Assembly: GCF_001468465.1 (NCBI RefSeq)
Contig: NZ_LNSA01000004.1
Coordinates: forward strand, 124,001-188,000
DNA length: 64,000 nt
Direction: 5' to 3'
From: Sphingopyxis sp. H115
GTDB taxonomy: Bacteria > Pseudomonadota > Alphaproteobacteria > Sphingomonadales > Sphingomonadaceae
Positions 38,132-47,000 of the stretch are shown here, piece after piece; the stretch's first letter is position 1, and each line of letters begins with the position of its first letter. Under the pieces are notes generated by a model. The model saw only the letters and a program-made list of their open reading frames with translations. It ran no database searches and was not told where the DNA came from. A program made the translations under genes and the position numbers.

Positions 38132-38902
38132 TCAGTCGTCGACCGAAAAAGCTGCGGAAAGCTCGAAGCGCGTGCCGGGATGGGAGAGCCAGGCGTGCGA
38201 CACCAGCCGACCGTTGCTCCAGGTCCGCCGGGTCATGCGCAGAACCGGTTCCCCCTCGTTGAGACCAAGCATGCCGCGCGTGTGCGCGTCGGGCATTTCC
38301 GCGCGGACGCGGTGCTCGACCCGCTCGAGCGGCGCGGTGCGCGTCAAATATTCATTGGGCGTCAACTGCGTGAAATCGAGCGTACCATAATCCGGCGCGG
38401 CGGACGCAAGCACGAACCGCTCCTCAAGCTGGATCGGAAATTCGGCCTCGTGATGGACGATGATCGAGTGGAAGATTTTCGTACCCACCGGCACCTCCAG
38501 CAGCGCGGCGGTGTCGGCGTTGGCCTTCTCCTCGACATTCTGGACGACCCTCGCCCGATAGTCATGACCGCGTCCGCGAATTTCCTCGGCGATGTTCCGA
38601 ATCTCGATCATGTGCCCGATTGGTTTGGGTTCGGCGATGAACGAGCCGCTGCCTGCGCGGCGGATGATGATACCTGCCGATTGCAACTCGCGAAGCGCCC
38701 GGTTTGCCGTCATGCGCGAGACGTCGAATTGCCCGACCAGATCGGCTTCCGACGGCACGCGGTCGCCCGGTTTCAAACGGCCGTCACGGATCGCATCATG
38801 GATGCTCTGTTTGATCGCTGCGTAGCGCGGTGGGGCATCCGGGGAAGCAACGTCGGCAGACCGCTGGGCGCTGTTCAAGTTCAGTCGAGGCATAAGATCC
38901 AT
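38132..38902 (-). CDS. GntR-family regulator, HutC/UTRA subfamily
   Basis: About 256 residues: a GntR winged helix (RYAAIKQSIHDAIRDGRLKPGD, in parts; SEADLVGQFDVSRMTANRALREL) and a C-terminal UTRA ligand domain (FHSIIVHHEAEFPIQLEERFV). I place the start at 38902 (MDLMPRLN) or 38893; the earlier ATG at 38962 would put the operator inside the gene. The HutC-like box 38908-38917 lies immediately upstream, implying autoregulation, and a sister box sits before the TonB receptor. It probably represses the receptor-PepSY locus until a small effector binds. Confidence 0.85.
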   Translation of the reverse strand: MDLMPRLNLNSAQRSADVASPDAPPRYAAIKQSIHDAIRDGRLKPGDRVPSEADLVGQFDVSRMTANRALRELQSAGIIIRRAGSGSFIAEPKPIGHMIEIRNIAEEIRGRGHDYRARVVQNVEEKANADTAALLEVPVGTKIFHSIIVHHEAEFPIQLEERFVLASAAPDYGTLDFTQLTPNEYLTRTAPLERVEHRVRAEMPDAHTRGMLGLNEGEPVLRMTRRTWSNGRLVSHAWLSHPGTRFELSAAFSVDD

Positions 38903-38907
38903 CACCC

Positions 38908-38917
38908 GTCTATACAG
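38908..38917. promoter_or_regulatory. HutC-like operator before gntR
   Basis: GTCTATACAG on the plus strand (reverse ACCTGTATAGAC) matches GTNTATANAC at 9 of 10 positions and the receptor box at 33919-33928 over ACCTGTATANAC. It lies just outside the gntR start. Confidence 0.68.
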
Positions 38918-39251
38918 GTGAAACCGTTTAGATTCCAAGCGCTCCGACTTATTTCGTTGCAAAAGTCGAACCGCATTGCCGAGCGATCCTCCTCACGAAG
39001 CTTCGGCTTTCGAGACCTTAGGCATCTACCGTGAATGGCGGGCGAAAATTTGGTGCTTGGCACGACGTCGGTTGGGGGCAGCGACAGTTTTGACCGATGC
39101 GGAAGAGCCGGGAACTGATGAAGCCCGGTAATATCCGCAGACGGGGCATTATCCACTAGTCGGTGTGGTCATTCAGCGTCAATCCGACCTCCTCATCGCT
39201 TTGTGGTGACAAATGTTGCGCGCTCCCAGAAGCGGCTGGGCAAGCCCAGCC

Positions 39252-39318
39252 GAGAGGGAGAGGAGCCGGGTGCCGGGTGGCGAGTCAAGGGCCGAGAGAG
39301 TGTCTCGCGGCGCTCGCC
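39252..39318 (+). promoter_or_regulatory. Repeated leader element A, before the ParB-like gene
   Basis: 67 nt beginning GAGAGGGAGAGG and ending GGCGCTCGCC, placed 13 nt before the gene start. A 66-nt relative with the same first 12 bases and 22 of 30 identical last bases precedes the helicase gene at 43932-43997. Both probably lie in the 5' untranslated RNA. Role unknown; RNA-level regulation is a reasonable guess. Confidence 0.6.
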
Positions 39319-39331
39319 ACGGAGATGGCAA

Positions 39332-41461
39332 ATGGCCAGAGCACAACCGAAAATCACCCTCAGCCCTTCAAGGGACCTTCCCTTCGACAAGCTGAGGCTT
39401 TCCCAATCCAACGTTCGCCGGACGAAGGCCGGTGAAACCATCCCGGAGCTTGCGGAAGATATCGCACGCCTGGGGCTGCTCCAGAGCCTCAATGTGCGGC
39501 CCCTTCTCGACCCGGGCGGCGAGGAAACGGGCCTGTTTGAAGTTCCGGCCGGTGGCCGGCGCTTTCGCGCGCTCGAACGTCTCGTGAAACAGAAGCGGCT
39601 GGCGAAAGATGCGCTGATTCCGTGCATCGTCCAGCCGACTGATCGCGCTATTCTCGCCGAAGACGACAGTTTCGCGGAAAACGCGCGGCGCGAGGCGCTC
39701 CACCCGCTCGACCAGTTTCGCGCGATGCAGGCGATGGCCGATAAGGGCGAGGATATCGAGACGATCGCGGCCAACTGCTTCGTGACGCCGGCCGTTGTTC
39801 GGCAGCGTATGAAACTCGCCTCGGTCTCGCCCACGTTGCACGAAGTCTATGCCGAGGACGGCATGAGCCTCGATCAACTAATGGCCTTCACCGTCTCGGA
39901 CGACCATGCTCGCCAGGAGCAGGTCTTCGAGATGCTGCGGACGAGCTACAACACTTCACCGTCATACATCCGCCAGAAGCTGACCGAGAACAGCGTCCGC
40001 GCGGTCGACAAGCGGGTCCGCTTCGTGACCGTCGATGCCTATGTTGCGGCGGGCGGGAGCGTGGTTCGCGACCTGTTCGAGCGCGACGACGGCGGCTGGC
40101 TCACCGATCCGCCGCTCCTCGACCGCCTCGTCGATGAAAAGCTCGCGGCGGAGGCCGAACGCATCGGCGTCGAGGGCTGGAAATGGGTCGAAGCCGGAAT
40201 CGAGATCCCGTGGCACGCAGGCCGCGACATGCGCCGGATCGTCGGCGACGAAGTGCCGATCAGCGACGCCGAACAGGAACGCCTGACGATGCTCGAGGCC
40301 GATGCGGAAATTCTCAGCGACGAATGGAACGACGCCGGCGAGGTCCCCGACGAGATCCACGCCAAGCTCGAGGCGATCGATGCCGAGATAGGCGCCTTGA
40401 CCGAGCGGCCGCAGATTTTCGATCCTGCGGAAGTGCCAATCGCCGGCGTCTTCGTCTCGATCGAGCATGACGGCTCGCTGCGTGTCGAGCGCGGCTTCGT
40501 GCGTCCCGAAGACGAACCCGAGGCGGAGAGCGAAGACGGTCCCGGCGCGGACGCCGACGCCGCCGCTAACGGCGCGGACGACGCGGCGCGGGGGGGCGAT
40601 GGCGCTGCCGGACAGGGCGGCGATGCTGCAAGCGGTGACGAGGAAGAGGACGCCGGGCTCAAGCCGATGTCCGATCGGCTCGTCTCGGACCTGACGGCGT
40701 GGCGCACGCTCGCGCTGCAAGACGCCGTCGCGCGCTGTCCGTCGACCGCCTTTGCCGCGGTGCTTCACGCTTTCGTCATTTCGTGCTTCTTTGGATACAG
40801 CCGCGAGGGCTGCGTGCAAGTTCATGTGAACGGCGTTGCCTTCTCGAACGCGCCAGCGGGCCTTCGCGACTGTCCGCCCGGACGGGCGATCGCCGAACGC
40901 CATGAGGCGTGGCGCGCGCGGATGCCGAAGACCGATCGCGATGCCTGGGACTGGCTCCTGACACTGGACGACGATGAGCAGGCGAGTCTCTTCGCGCATT
41001 GCGCGTCGCTCGGTGTCAACGCGCAGGCCGAGATCGTACCCAAATATGACAACGGCCGCATCTCCTCGCACACGGTCGCGCGCCGCATCGCGCACAGCCA
41101 TGTTCTGGCGCGCGCGGTGGGACTTGACCTCATCGGGGCCGGGTGGCGTCCGACCGTGGAGAGCTATTTCAAGGCAGTTCCCAAGCCGCGGCTACTCGCC
41201 GATGTGGCCGAGGCGCGCGGCGACCAGTTCGCGGGAATGATCGACCATCTGAAAAAGGCGGACATGGCCCGCGAAGCTGAACGGCTGCTCGAAGAGACGA
41301 ACTGGCTGCCCGAGCCGCTGCGCACACCGGATGAGCAAGGAGCCACGCCGCCGCCGCCCGCGAACGACGATGGGGCCGACACGCTGCCACCCGGTCTCGC
41401 CGACGATGTCAGTGACGCCGCCGACTACGCCGGAAGTGCCGACTCGATGGCCGCCGAATGA
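39332..41461 (+). CDS. ParB/RepB/Spo0J-domain accessory protein
   Basis: A 709-residue protein. The N-terminal 120 residues are a ParB nuclease-like domain (DKLRLSQSNVRRTKAG, ELAEDIARLGLLQSLNVRPL, VPAGGRRFRALERL, FAENARREALHPLDQF), followed by a KorB/ParB-like HTH (TIAANCFVTPAVVRQRMKLA) and a long unknown C-terminal part with an acidic linker (EDEPEAESEDGPGADADAA). No parA gene is adjacent, so true DNA partitioning is doubtful; such stand-alone large ParB proteins mark plasmids and integrative elements. ATG 39332 has GGAG eight bases before it and follows leader A. Confidence 0.85.
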   Translation: MARAQPKITLSPSRDLPFDKLRLSQSNVRRTKAGETIPELAEDIARLGLLQSLNVRPLLDPGGEETGLFEVPAGGRRFRALERLVKQKRLAKDALIPCIVQPTDRAILAEDDSFAENARREALHPLDQFRAMQAMADKGEDIETIAANCFVTPAVVRQRMKLASVSPTLHEVYAEDGMSLDQLMAFTVSDDHARQEQVFEMLRTSYNTSPSYIRQKLTENSVRAVDKRVRFVTVDAYVAAGGSVVRDLFERDDGGWLTDPPLLDRLVDEKLAAEAERIGVEGWKWVEAGIEIPWHAGRDMRRIVGDEVPISDAEQERLTMLEADAEILSDEWNDAGEVPDEIHAKLEAIDAEIGALTERPQIFDPAEVPIAGVFVSIEHDGSLRVERGFVRPEDEPEAESEDGPGADADAAANGADDAARGGDGAAGQGGDAASGDEEEDAGLKPMSDRLVSDLTAWRTLALQDAVARCPSTAFAAVLHAFVISCFFGYSREGCVQVHVNGVAFSNAPAGLRDCPPGRAIAERHEAWRARMPKTDRDAWDWLLTLDDDEQASLFAHCASLGVNAQAEIVPKYDNGRISSHTVARRIAHSHVLARAVGLDLIGAGWRPTVESYFKAVPKPRLLADVAEARGDQFAGMIDHLKKADMAREAERLLEETNWLPEPLRTPDEQGATPPPPANDDGADTLPPGLADDVSDAADYAGSADSMAAE

Positions 41462-41503
41462 CGCGGGCCGCGCCGTGCGGCTAACCCTTGAAATGATACT
41501 CCC

Positions 41504-41531
41504 GAAAGCCCGGCCGTCGCGCCGGGCTTTC
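41504..41531 (+). terminator. Hairpin GAAAGCCCGGC-N6-GCCGGGCTTTC
   Basis: Perfect 11-bp stem with loop CGTCGC followed by a T-containing tail (GGCTTTTC). Nearly the same hairpin recurs at 42626-42647. Likely terminator or RNA-processing element between island genes. Confidence 0.7.
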
Positions 41532-41611
41532 GGCTTTTCGGAGACTGAAAATGGACAGACTGAACAATGCCATCGGATCGGCACTCCCGACCCCTTTTAA
41601 TGGAGGACGCC

Positions 41612-42103
41612 ATGGCTGATCGTGTTTCCATCTCGATCACGATCGGCGGGCGCGTGAGCGCGGACACTTACGCGCTGCTCGCCGAGATCGTCGCCGCCGA
41701 AGATCTCTCCACCGAGTGGGACGGACCCGCTTTCGAGCCGGGTCATCGCGCGATCGGCGATGCCCTGTCGCTCTTCGCGCACGAGGTCGCGTGGGGCCGC
41801 GTCGAGCGGCTCGAAAGCTTCTGCGCCGAGCATGGCCTGCCGTTCGCCCGCTGGTCGGGCGGCTATCCCGGCGAATGGAGCGCCGAGCGTATCGTCTTCC
41901 GGGGCGAAGGCGAACTCCACTCCTACATCGTCGACGAGAATGACCGGGTGATGATCGACCGGCATCTCGTCGTTGACCGCGGCAGCGTCGAGACGATCCT
42001 CGCCTATTTCGACGAGGCGGCGTTCGAAGTGCCGCCGCTGATTGTCGAGGGCGATCCCGAGCTTGCGGCGGCTGCGGACGAGGGGAGTGACCGTCATGGC
42101 TGA
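41612..42103 (+). CDS. Hypothetical island protein
   Basis: A 163-residue soluble protein, mildly acidic, without signal or membrane segments: MADRVSISITIGGRVSADTY ... FCAEHGLPFARWSGGYPGEW ... LAYFDEAAFEVPPL. I know no function. GGAGGA six bases upstream fixes ATG 41612. It overlaps the next gene by 8 bp, and both begin MAD, so they are likely co-translated. Position in the ParB-helicase block suggests an element-maintenance role. Confidence 0.7.
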   Translation: MADRVSISITIGGRVSADTYALLAEIVAAEDLSTEWDGPAFEPGHRAIGDALSLFAHEVAWGRVERLESFCAEHGLPFARWSGGYPGEWSAERIVFRGEGELHSYIVDENDRVMIDRHLVVDRGSVETILAYFDEAAFEVPPLIVEGDPELAAAADEGSDRHG

Positions 42104-42599
42104 CTATTTCTCCCAAATCGTCGTTCGCCCCGACATCCCGAAGACGGCGATGACCGCGCTCGAATATGTCATCCTCGCGACGATGTTCGACGCGGAGCCC
42201 GTCGGCGAGGACGTCTATTTCTCGGCCTCCGACGGGGTGAGCGACTTCGTCTTGCTGGACGTCGCCGAAGTGAAGAGGATGATCGCGGCCGAGGAGGGCA
42301 TTGCGAGCAGCGTCACCGATGTCGTCCGCGAGGGGCTGGAAAAGCTCGATCCGGAAGCGGATGAGTTCGAAGTCGACATGTCTATGGTCAGCTTCGAAGG
42401 CATATTCGAGGATGTCGTGAAGCGTTCTGCGCTCGATTACATCGAGATCGAGACGGCGTGGAGCTGCTCGAAGATGCGCCCCGACGGCTTCGGCGGCGCC
42501 GCCACCCTGATCAGCAAATCCGGGATGGTCAGCATGTCGACCGCCAGCTTCCTCGAAGAGGCGATCGGCGCGCTGTCACTCGGCCCGCCGACTGGCTGA
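42096..42599 (+). CDS. Hypothetical island protein
   Basis: A 167-residue acidic soluble protein (MADYFSQIVVRPDIPKTAMT ... FEGIFEDVVKRSALDYIEIE ... FLEEAIGALSLGPPTG). No motif recognised. Start overlaps the previous stop by 8 bp. Followed by the second GCCCGGC hairpin. Confidence 0.7.
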   Translation: MADYFSQIVVRPDIPKTAMTALEYVILATMFDAEPVGEDVYFSASDGVSDFVLLDVAEVKRMIAAEEGIASSVTDVVREGLEKLDPEADEFEVDMSMVSFEGIFEDVVKRSALDYIEIETAWSCSKMRPDGFGGAATLISKSGMVSMSTASFLEEAIGALSLGPPTG

Positions 42600-42625
42600 C
42601 CGAACCTTTCCCATCCCCAACTTAG

Positions 42626-42647
42626 AGCCCGGCCGCAGCGCCGGGCT
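42626..42647 (+). terminator. Hairpin AGCCCGGC-N6-GCCGGGCT with T-rich tail
   Basis: Perfect 8-bp stem, loop CGCAGC, followed by TTCCTTTTTC: a good intrinsic terminator. Same stem and similar loop as 41504-41531. Confidence 0.75.
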
Positions 42648-42669
42648 TTCCTTTTTCAGGAGACCCGAA

Positions 42670-43146
42670 ATGTCACCGATCGATATCTATTGCCATGCGC
42701 CGCTCGGCGCGAAGATCCGCTTCTCCAACGGCGAGCCGCGTCCGCCCGAGCGCTTCACGCGCAAGGTGAAGGCGTGGGAGAATGACAACGGCACCGGCAC
42801 GCTCGTCGAATATAGTCCCGGATGCGAGAGCAAGACATACTCGCATCCGCCGACCTTCGCGCTGCATCTGGCGACTTACAGCAGCGGCGGCGTCCAGATT
42901 CTCGTCGTGCGCCGCATTTATTCGGTCGCGAGCCGGCTCGATTTCGAGATCGTCGAGCGCCCGCGACCCGGCATGGCCCGGGTGCTCACGGTCATGGGCG
43001 AGGGCGACGAACTGCGTCACCTCGCTGCCGACGAGGCGGCGGCGCAGGCGTGGCTCGCCGAGCATCGCTATCATAATGCGCGCATAGAGCTGGTCGACGA
43101 TCCCGATGCCGCCAACCGTCCGCTGTTTCGCGGGAGGGCGGCATGA
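42670..43146 (+). CDS. Hypothetical island protein
   Basis: A 158-residue protein (MSPIDIYCHAPLGAKIRFSN ... VEYSPGCESKTYSHPPTFAL ... DEAAAQAWLAEHRYHNARIE). No known domain. AGGAGA eleven bases upstream. Its stop overlaps the next start (ATGA), so it is coupled to the DUF7007-like reading frame. Confidence 0.7.
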   Translation: MSPIDIYCHAPLGAKIRFSNGEPRPPERFTRKVKAWENDNGTGTLVEYSPGCESKTYSHPPTFALHLATYSSGGVQILVVRRIYSVASRLDFEIVERPRPGMARVLTVMGEGDELRHLAADEAAAQAWLAEHRYHNARIELVDDPDAANRPLFRGRAA

Positions 43147-43933
43147 GCGATATTGTTGCCGAATATGGCATCACAGCCGACGGGCTCTGGGCGGCCCGAA
43201 TCGATTATCTCGCGCTGATCGCGATTCCGATACGTGACGGCTATCGCCTGGCGACCGCCTCGACGCGATCGAAGCCGATCTCGGAGTGGTCGGCGGCCGA
43301 TGGTTTCGGCTTCGACGGGCAGGTTCGCGACGAAACCGGATTCCGCGCGCATGTCGAAGACTGTTTGCGTCACGTCCGCCAACGCGCAGCACGCGCATCG
43401 ACCAGCCGATGTCGACGCCGTGGGGCCCGTCGCAGGTTGCAACGCGCTACACCGAAGGCATCATCTGCTACGACACAGCGAGCCATGGCGGCTTTTTCCT
43501 CGATGAAAGGCGCAATGCCGCGATGCATTCCGCGCTTCGGCTGCCGGAGGGCTGGTACGAGGAGGATTGCGACTGGGCTCTCGTCGCGACCGGCTATCCG
43601 CATTTCTTCACCGACAGGGAGAGGAGGTCGGCGGACAAGACGCTCCGCGACTGGCACCCTGATGCCTGGGAGAGCTTTCACGGCCGGCCGCTTGAACGCT
43701 CCGAATCTTTCGCGCGCGACCGCGAAGGGTTCGAACGCGATCATGCGGAGGACTGGATCGTGATTGCGGTGACCCAGTCGCATGCGCATCCAGGTGATGT
43801 CATCGGTATCGCGTCGCGCGGCGGCACGCGCGGTGCCGCGCTCACGCGCAGCTTTATCATTCAGGGAAGCGAGTATGCGAGGGGTAAGCACGGCTTCGTG
43901 ATCGATCCCGCGCGGCATTTGCCATTGGATTGA
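43143..43933 (+). pseudogene. Frameshifted DUF7007-like gene
   Basis: Two frames together make one DUF7007-like protein. The first, from ATG 43143, reads MSDIVAEYGITADGLWAARI ... DETGFRAHVEDCLRHVRQRA and then becomes Arg-rich nonsense. The family sequence continues one frame away from about 43390: STPWGPSQVATRYTEGIICY ... WYEEDCDWALVATGYPHFF ... YARGKHGFVIDPARHLPLD, ending at 43933. Normal family members have both halves in one frame of about 260 residues. A single-base deletion near 43385-43405 would explain it. Either a real disruption, programmed frameshift or a sequencing error. Confidence 0.75.
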
Positions 43934-43997
43934 GAGGGAGAGGCTGCGGCGGAACGGGGGAGCCGCCGGGCCAAGAGAGAGCGCCGGGCGGCTCGCC
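43932..43997 (+). promoter_or_regulatory. Repeated leader element B, before the helicase gene
   Basis: 66 nt starting GAGAGGGAGAGG and ending GGGCGGCTCGCC, 27 nt before the helicase ATG. Aligns end to end with leader A (39252-39318): conserved 12-base head, variable 24/25-base middle, and a 30-base tail with GGGCC, AGAGAG and CTCGCC in common. The variable middle can pair with part of the tail (GAGCCGCC / GGCGGCTC), suggesting RNA structure. Confidence 0.6.
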
Positions 43998-44024
43998 CCG
44001 TCCTGCTCTCCCGAGGATTCCGAC

Positions 44025-47000
44025 ATGCAATCACTTCCTTCCCGCGCGGCGCAAGGCTCCTCGATGCGCGCGCCTTCTTCCGCCGCACCGCGCCTTCTCG
44101 CTGCCGCCGAAACGATCCTGCCGCTTCTCGAGGCCGGGCAGCCCTTCGACACGGGCCAGCTTCGCGCCGCGATGATCTCTGCCTTCGGCGCCACCGATGC
44201 CGAGGGCGGCTGGGACTGGAAGGCGGCTTATGACGCGTGCGAGGGCGCGCAGATTCTCCTGCTGCGCGCCTATGGGCGCGCGCTGATGAGCCGGGCCGGC
44301 TCATCCCAGCACCGCCTGACGATGTGGGACCGGATCGCGTGGCGAATCCCGACCCACACGCGCCGGTCGGAAACGGGCCAGACGCTCCAGCAATTCTCAA
44401 CGCCGCTCCCGCTCGCTTATGTCGCGGCCGAGGCCGCTTCGATCATCGCAGGCGACATTGTTCTTGAGCCCTCCGCCGGCACCGGGATGCTGGCGATCCA
44501 TGGCGAGCTGGCGGGCGCCATGCTCGCGCTCAACGAGCTCGATCCGGGTCGCGCCGAATTTCTTGAACTGCTGTTTCCGGGCATCGGCGTGACACGTCAC
44601 GATGCCGCCTCGATCGACGATCGACTGGACCAAGGGGTCCGCCCTGATATCATCCTCATGAACCCTCCCTTCTCGGCCGTCGCGAGCGTCGACCGTCCGA
44701 TGCGCGATGCCGCGCTCCGTCATATCGCCTCTGCGCTCGCCCGGCTCCGCGACGGCGGACGGCTGGTCGCCATTGTCGGCGCGAACTGTTCGCCGGAGGC
44801 GCCCGCCTGGCGCGACGCCTTTATGCGCTTGCAGGAGCATGGCGCGCTACGCTTCTCGGCGGCGATTGCCGGGAAGGTCTATGCGAAGCATGGCACCACG
44901 ACGAGCACGCGGCTGCTCGTATTGGACAAGGTCCCCGCAATCGACCCGGCAAGGCTTGTCCCGAGCCGCGGCGAGGCGCCCGACCTCGCGACGCTTCTGG
45001 CATGGGTCGAAAGCGATGTCCCGTCCCGGCCAGGGCCGGCGGCGCCCCATCGCGCTGCCCTATCCTCTCGGTCGGCGATACCAAGCTTCGCCCGCGCAGC
45101 GGCTTTGGCCCCGACGGCAGCCGTCGTCGAACGCCCGGCGCATGAGACCGCTACCGAGCTCGCCTATGTGGCGCGCGACTGGAAGGCGCCCGAAGGCCGC
45201 CTCGGCGACACGATCTACGAACCTTATGCGCTCCAGTCGCTCTCCATCGACGGGGCGCACCCGCATCCGACCGCGCTGGTGCAGTCTGCGGCGATGGCCT
45301 CGGTCGCGCCGCCGAAACCTTCCTATCGGCCGCATCTTCCCGCGCGGTTGGTGACGGGTGGCATCCTCTCCGACGCGCAGCTGGAATCTGTGATCTATGC
45401 CGGCGAAGCCCATGGCGGTCATCTTTCGGGGGCCTGGATGGTCGACGAGACGTGGGACATGCTGTCGGCGGTCAGCGACGACAATGAGGAGGCGGTCCGC
45501 TTCCGGCGCGGCTGGTTCCTCGGCGACGGGACCGGCGCCGGCAAAGGGCGGCAGGTTGCTGGGATCATTCTCGACAATATGCTCAAGGGTCGGCGCCGCG
45601 CCGTCTGGCTGTCGGTGTCGGACCGGCTGCTCGAAGATGCACAGCGCGACTGGTCGGCGCTCGGGCAGGAACGGCTGCTCGTCACGCCGCTTTCGCGCTT
45701 CCGGCAGGGCACGCCGATCAAGCTCGCCGAAGGCATCCTGTTCACCACATACGCAACGCTGCGCAGCCAGGCGCGCGAGGGCAAGGCGAGCCGCGTCGAG
45801 CAGATCGTCGAATGGCTCGGCCGCGATTTCGACGGGGTGATCGTCTTCGACGAGGCGCATGCGATGGCGAACGCCGCCGGCGGCAAGGGAGTGCGCGGCG
45901 AGCAGAAACCGTCGCAACAGGGCCGCGCCGGTCTGCGGCTTCAGCATGCCCTCCCCGATGCGCGCATCGTCTATGTCTCGGCGACCGGCGCAACGACGGT
46001 CCAGAACCTTGCCTATGCGCAGCGCTTGGGTCTCTGGAGCGGCACCGACTTCCCCTTCGCGTCGCGAAGCGAATTCGTGGCGGCGATCGAGGATGGCGGC
46101 GTCGCGGCAATGGAGGTACTCGCACGCGATCTGAAGGCGCTCGGCCTCTATGCGGCGCGGTCGCTTTCGTTCGATGGCGTCGAATATGAGCTGCTCGAGC
46201 ATGCGCTGACCGATGAGCAGCGGCGCATCTATGACAGCTATGCGGGGGCCTTCCAGATCATCCACAACAATCTTGATGCTGCGATGGAGGCTGCCGGCGT
46301 GACGAGTTCGCTTCACGGCACGCTCAACGCGCAGGCGAAGTCGGCGGCCCGCTCGGCTTTCGAGAGCACCAAGCAGCGCTTCTTCAATCATCTCATCACC
46401 GCGATGCAGACCCCGAGCACGATCGCGAGCATCGCGGGCGATCTCGAGGCGGGGCATGCCGCGGTGGTGCAGATCGTCTCGACCGGCGAGGCGCTGCAAG
46501 AACGGCGGCTCGCCGAAATCCCGACCGAGGAATGGGGCGATGTGTCGGTCGACATCACGCCGCGCGAATATGTCCTCGACTATCTTGCGCACAGCTTCCC
46601 CATCCAGCTTTACGAGCCCTGCACCGACAGCGAAGGCAATCTTGCCTCGCGCGCCGCGTTTGACGGCGACGGCAGTCCGATCGTCAATCGCGAGGCCTGC
46701 CGCAGGCGCGATGCGATGATCGAAAAGCTTGCGTCACTCCCGCCGGTGCCGGGGGCGCTCGACCAGATCGTCCAGCATTTCGGGATCGACGTGGTCGCTG
46801 AAGTGACGGGGCGCTCGCGGCGCATCGTGCCGGTCAAGGCGGGGGACGGCTCGACGCGCTTCGCGGTCCAGAACCGGCCTGGCAGCGCCAATCTCGGCGA
46901 AACCCACGCCTTCATGGACGACGAGAAGCGCATCCTCGTCTTCTCCGAGGCCGGAGGCACGGGGCGCTCCTATCATGCAGACCTCGGTGTCAGGAACCAG

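Larger units (their letters stand above)
38903..39331. other. 429-bp junction between the gntR locus and the ParB-type block
   Basis: No gene is supported. It holds the gntR operator, a moderately AT-rich stretch with no recognised feature, a perfect hairpin CGGCTGGGC-AA-GCCCAGCCG (39233-39252) and leader element A. Possible boundary of an accessory element, but no att repeat, tRNA or integrase was seen. Confidence 0.5.

Noticed and set aside
38902..39156. Minus-strand frame of 84 codons upstream of gntR
   Set aside because: It covers the HutC-like operator region, has no domain, and would be antisense-like filler at a junction.
39332..41461. Plasmid partition locus (parAB)
   Set aside because: Only a large ParB-domain protein is present; no ParA ATPase and no parS-like repeats were seen, so partitioning is not claimed.
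45060..46592. Open frame of 510 codons on the minus strand within the helicase gene
   Set aside because: Mirror frame of the helicase; composition only, no motif.
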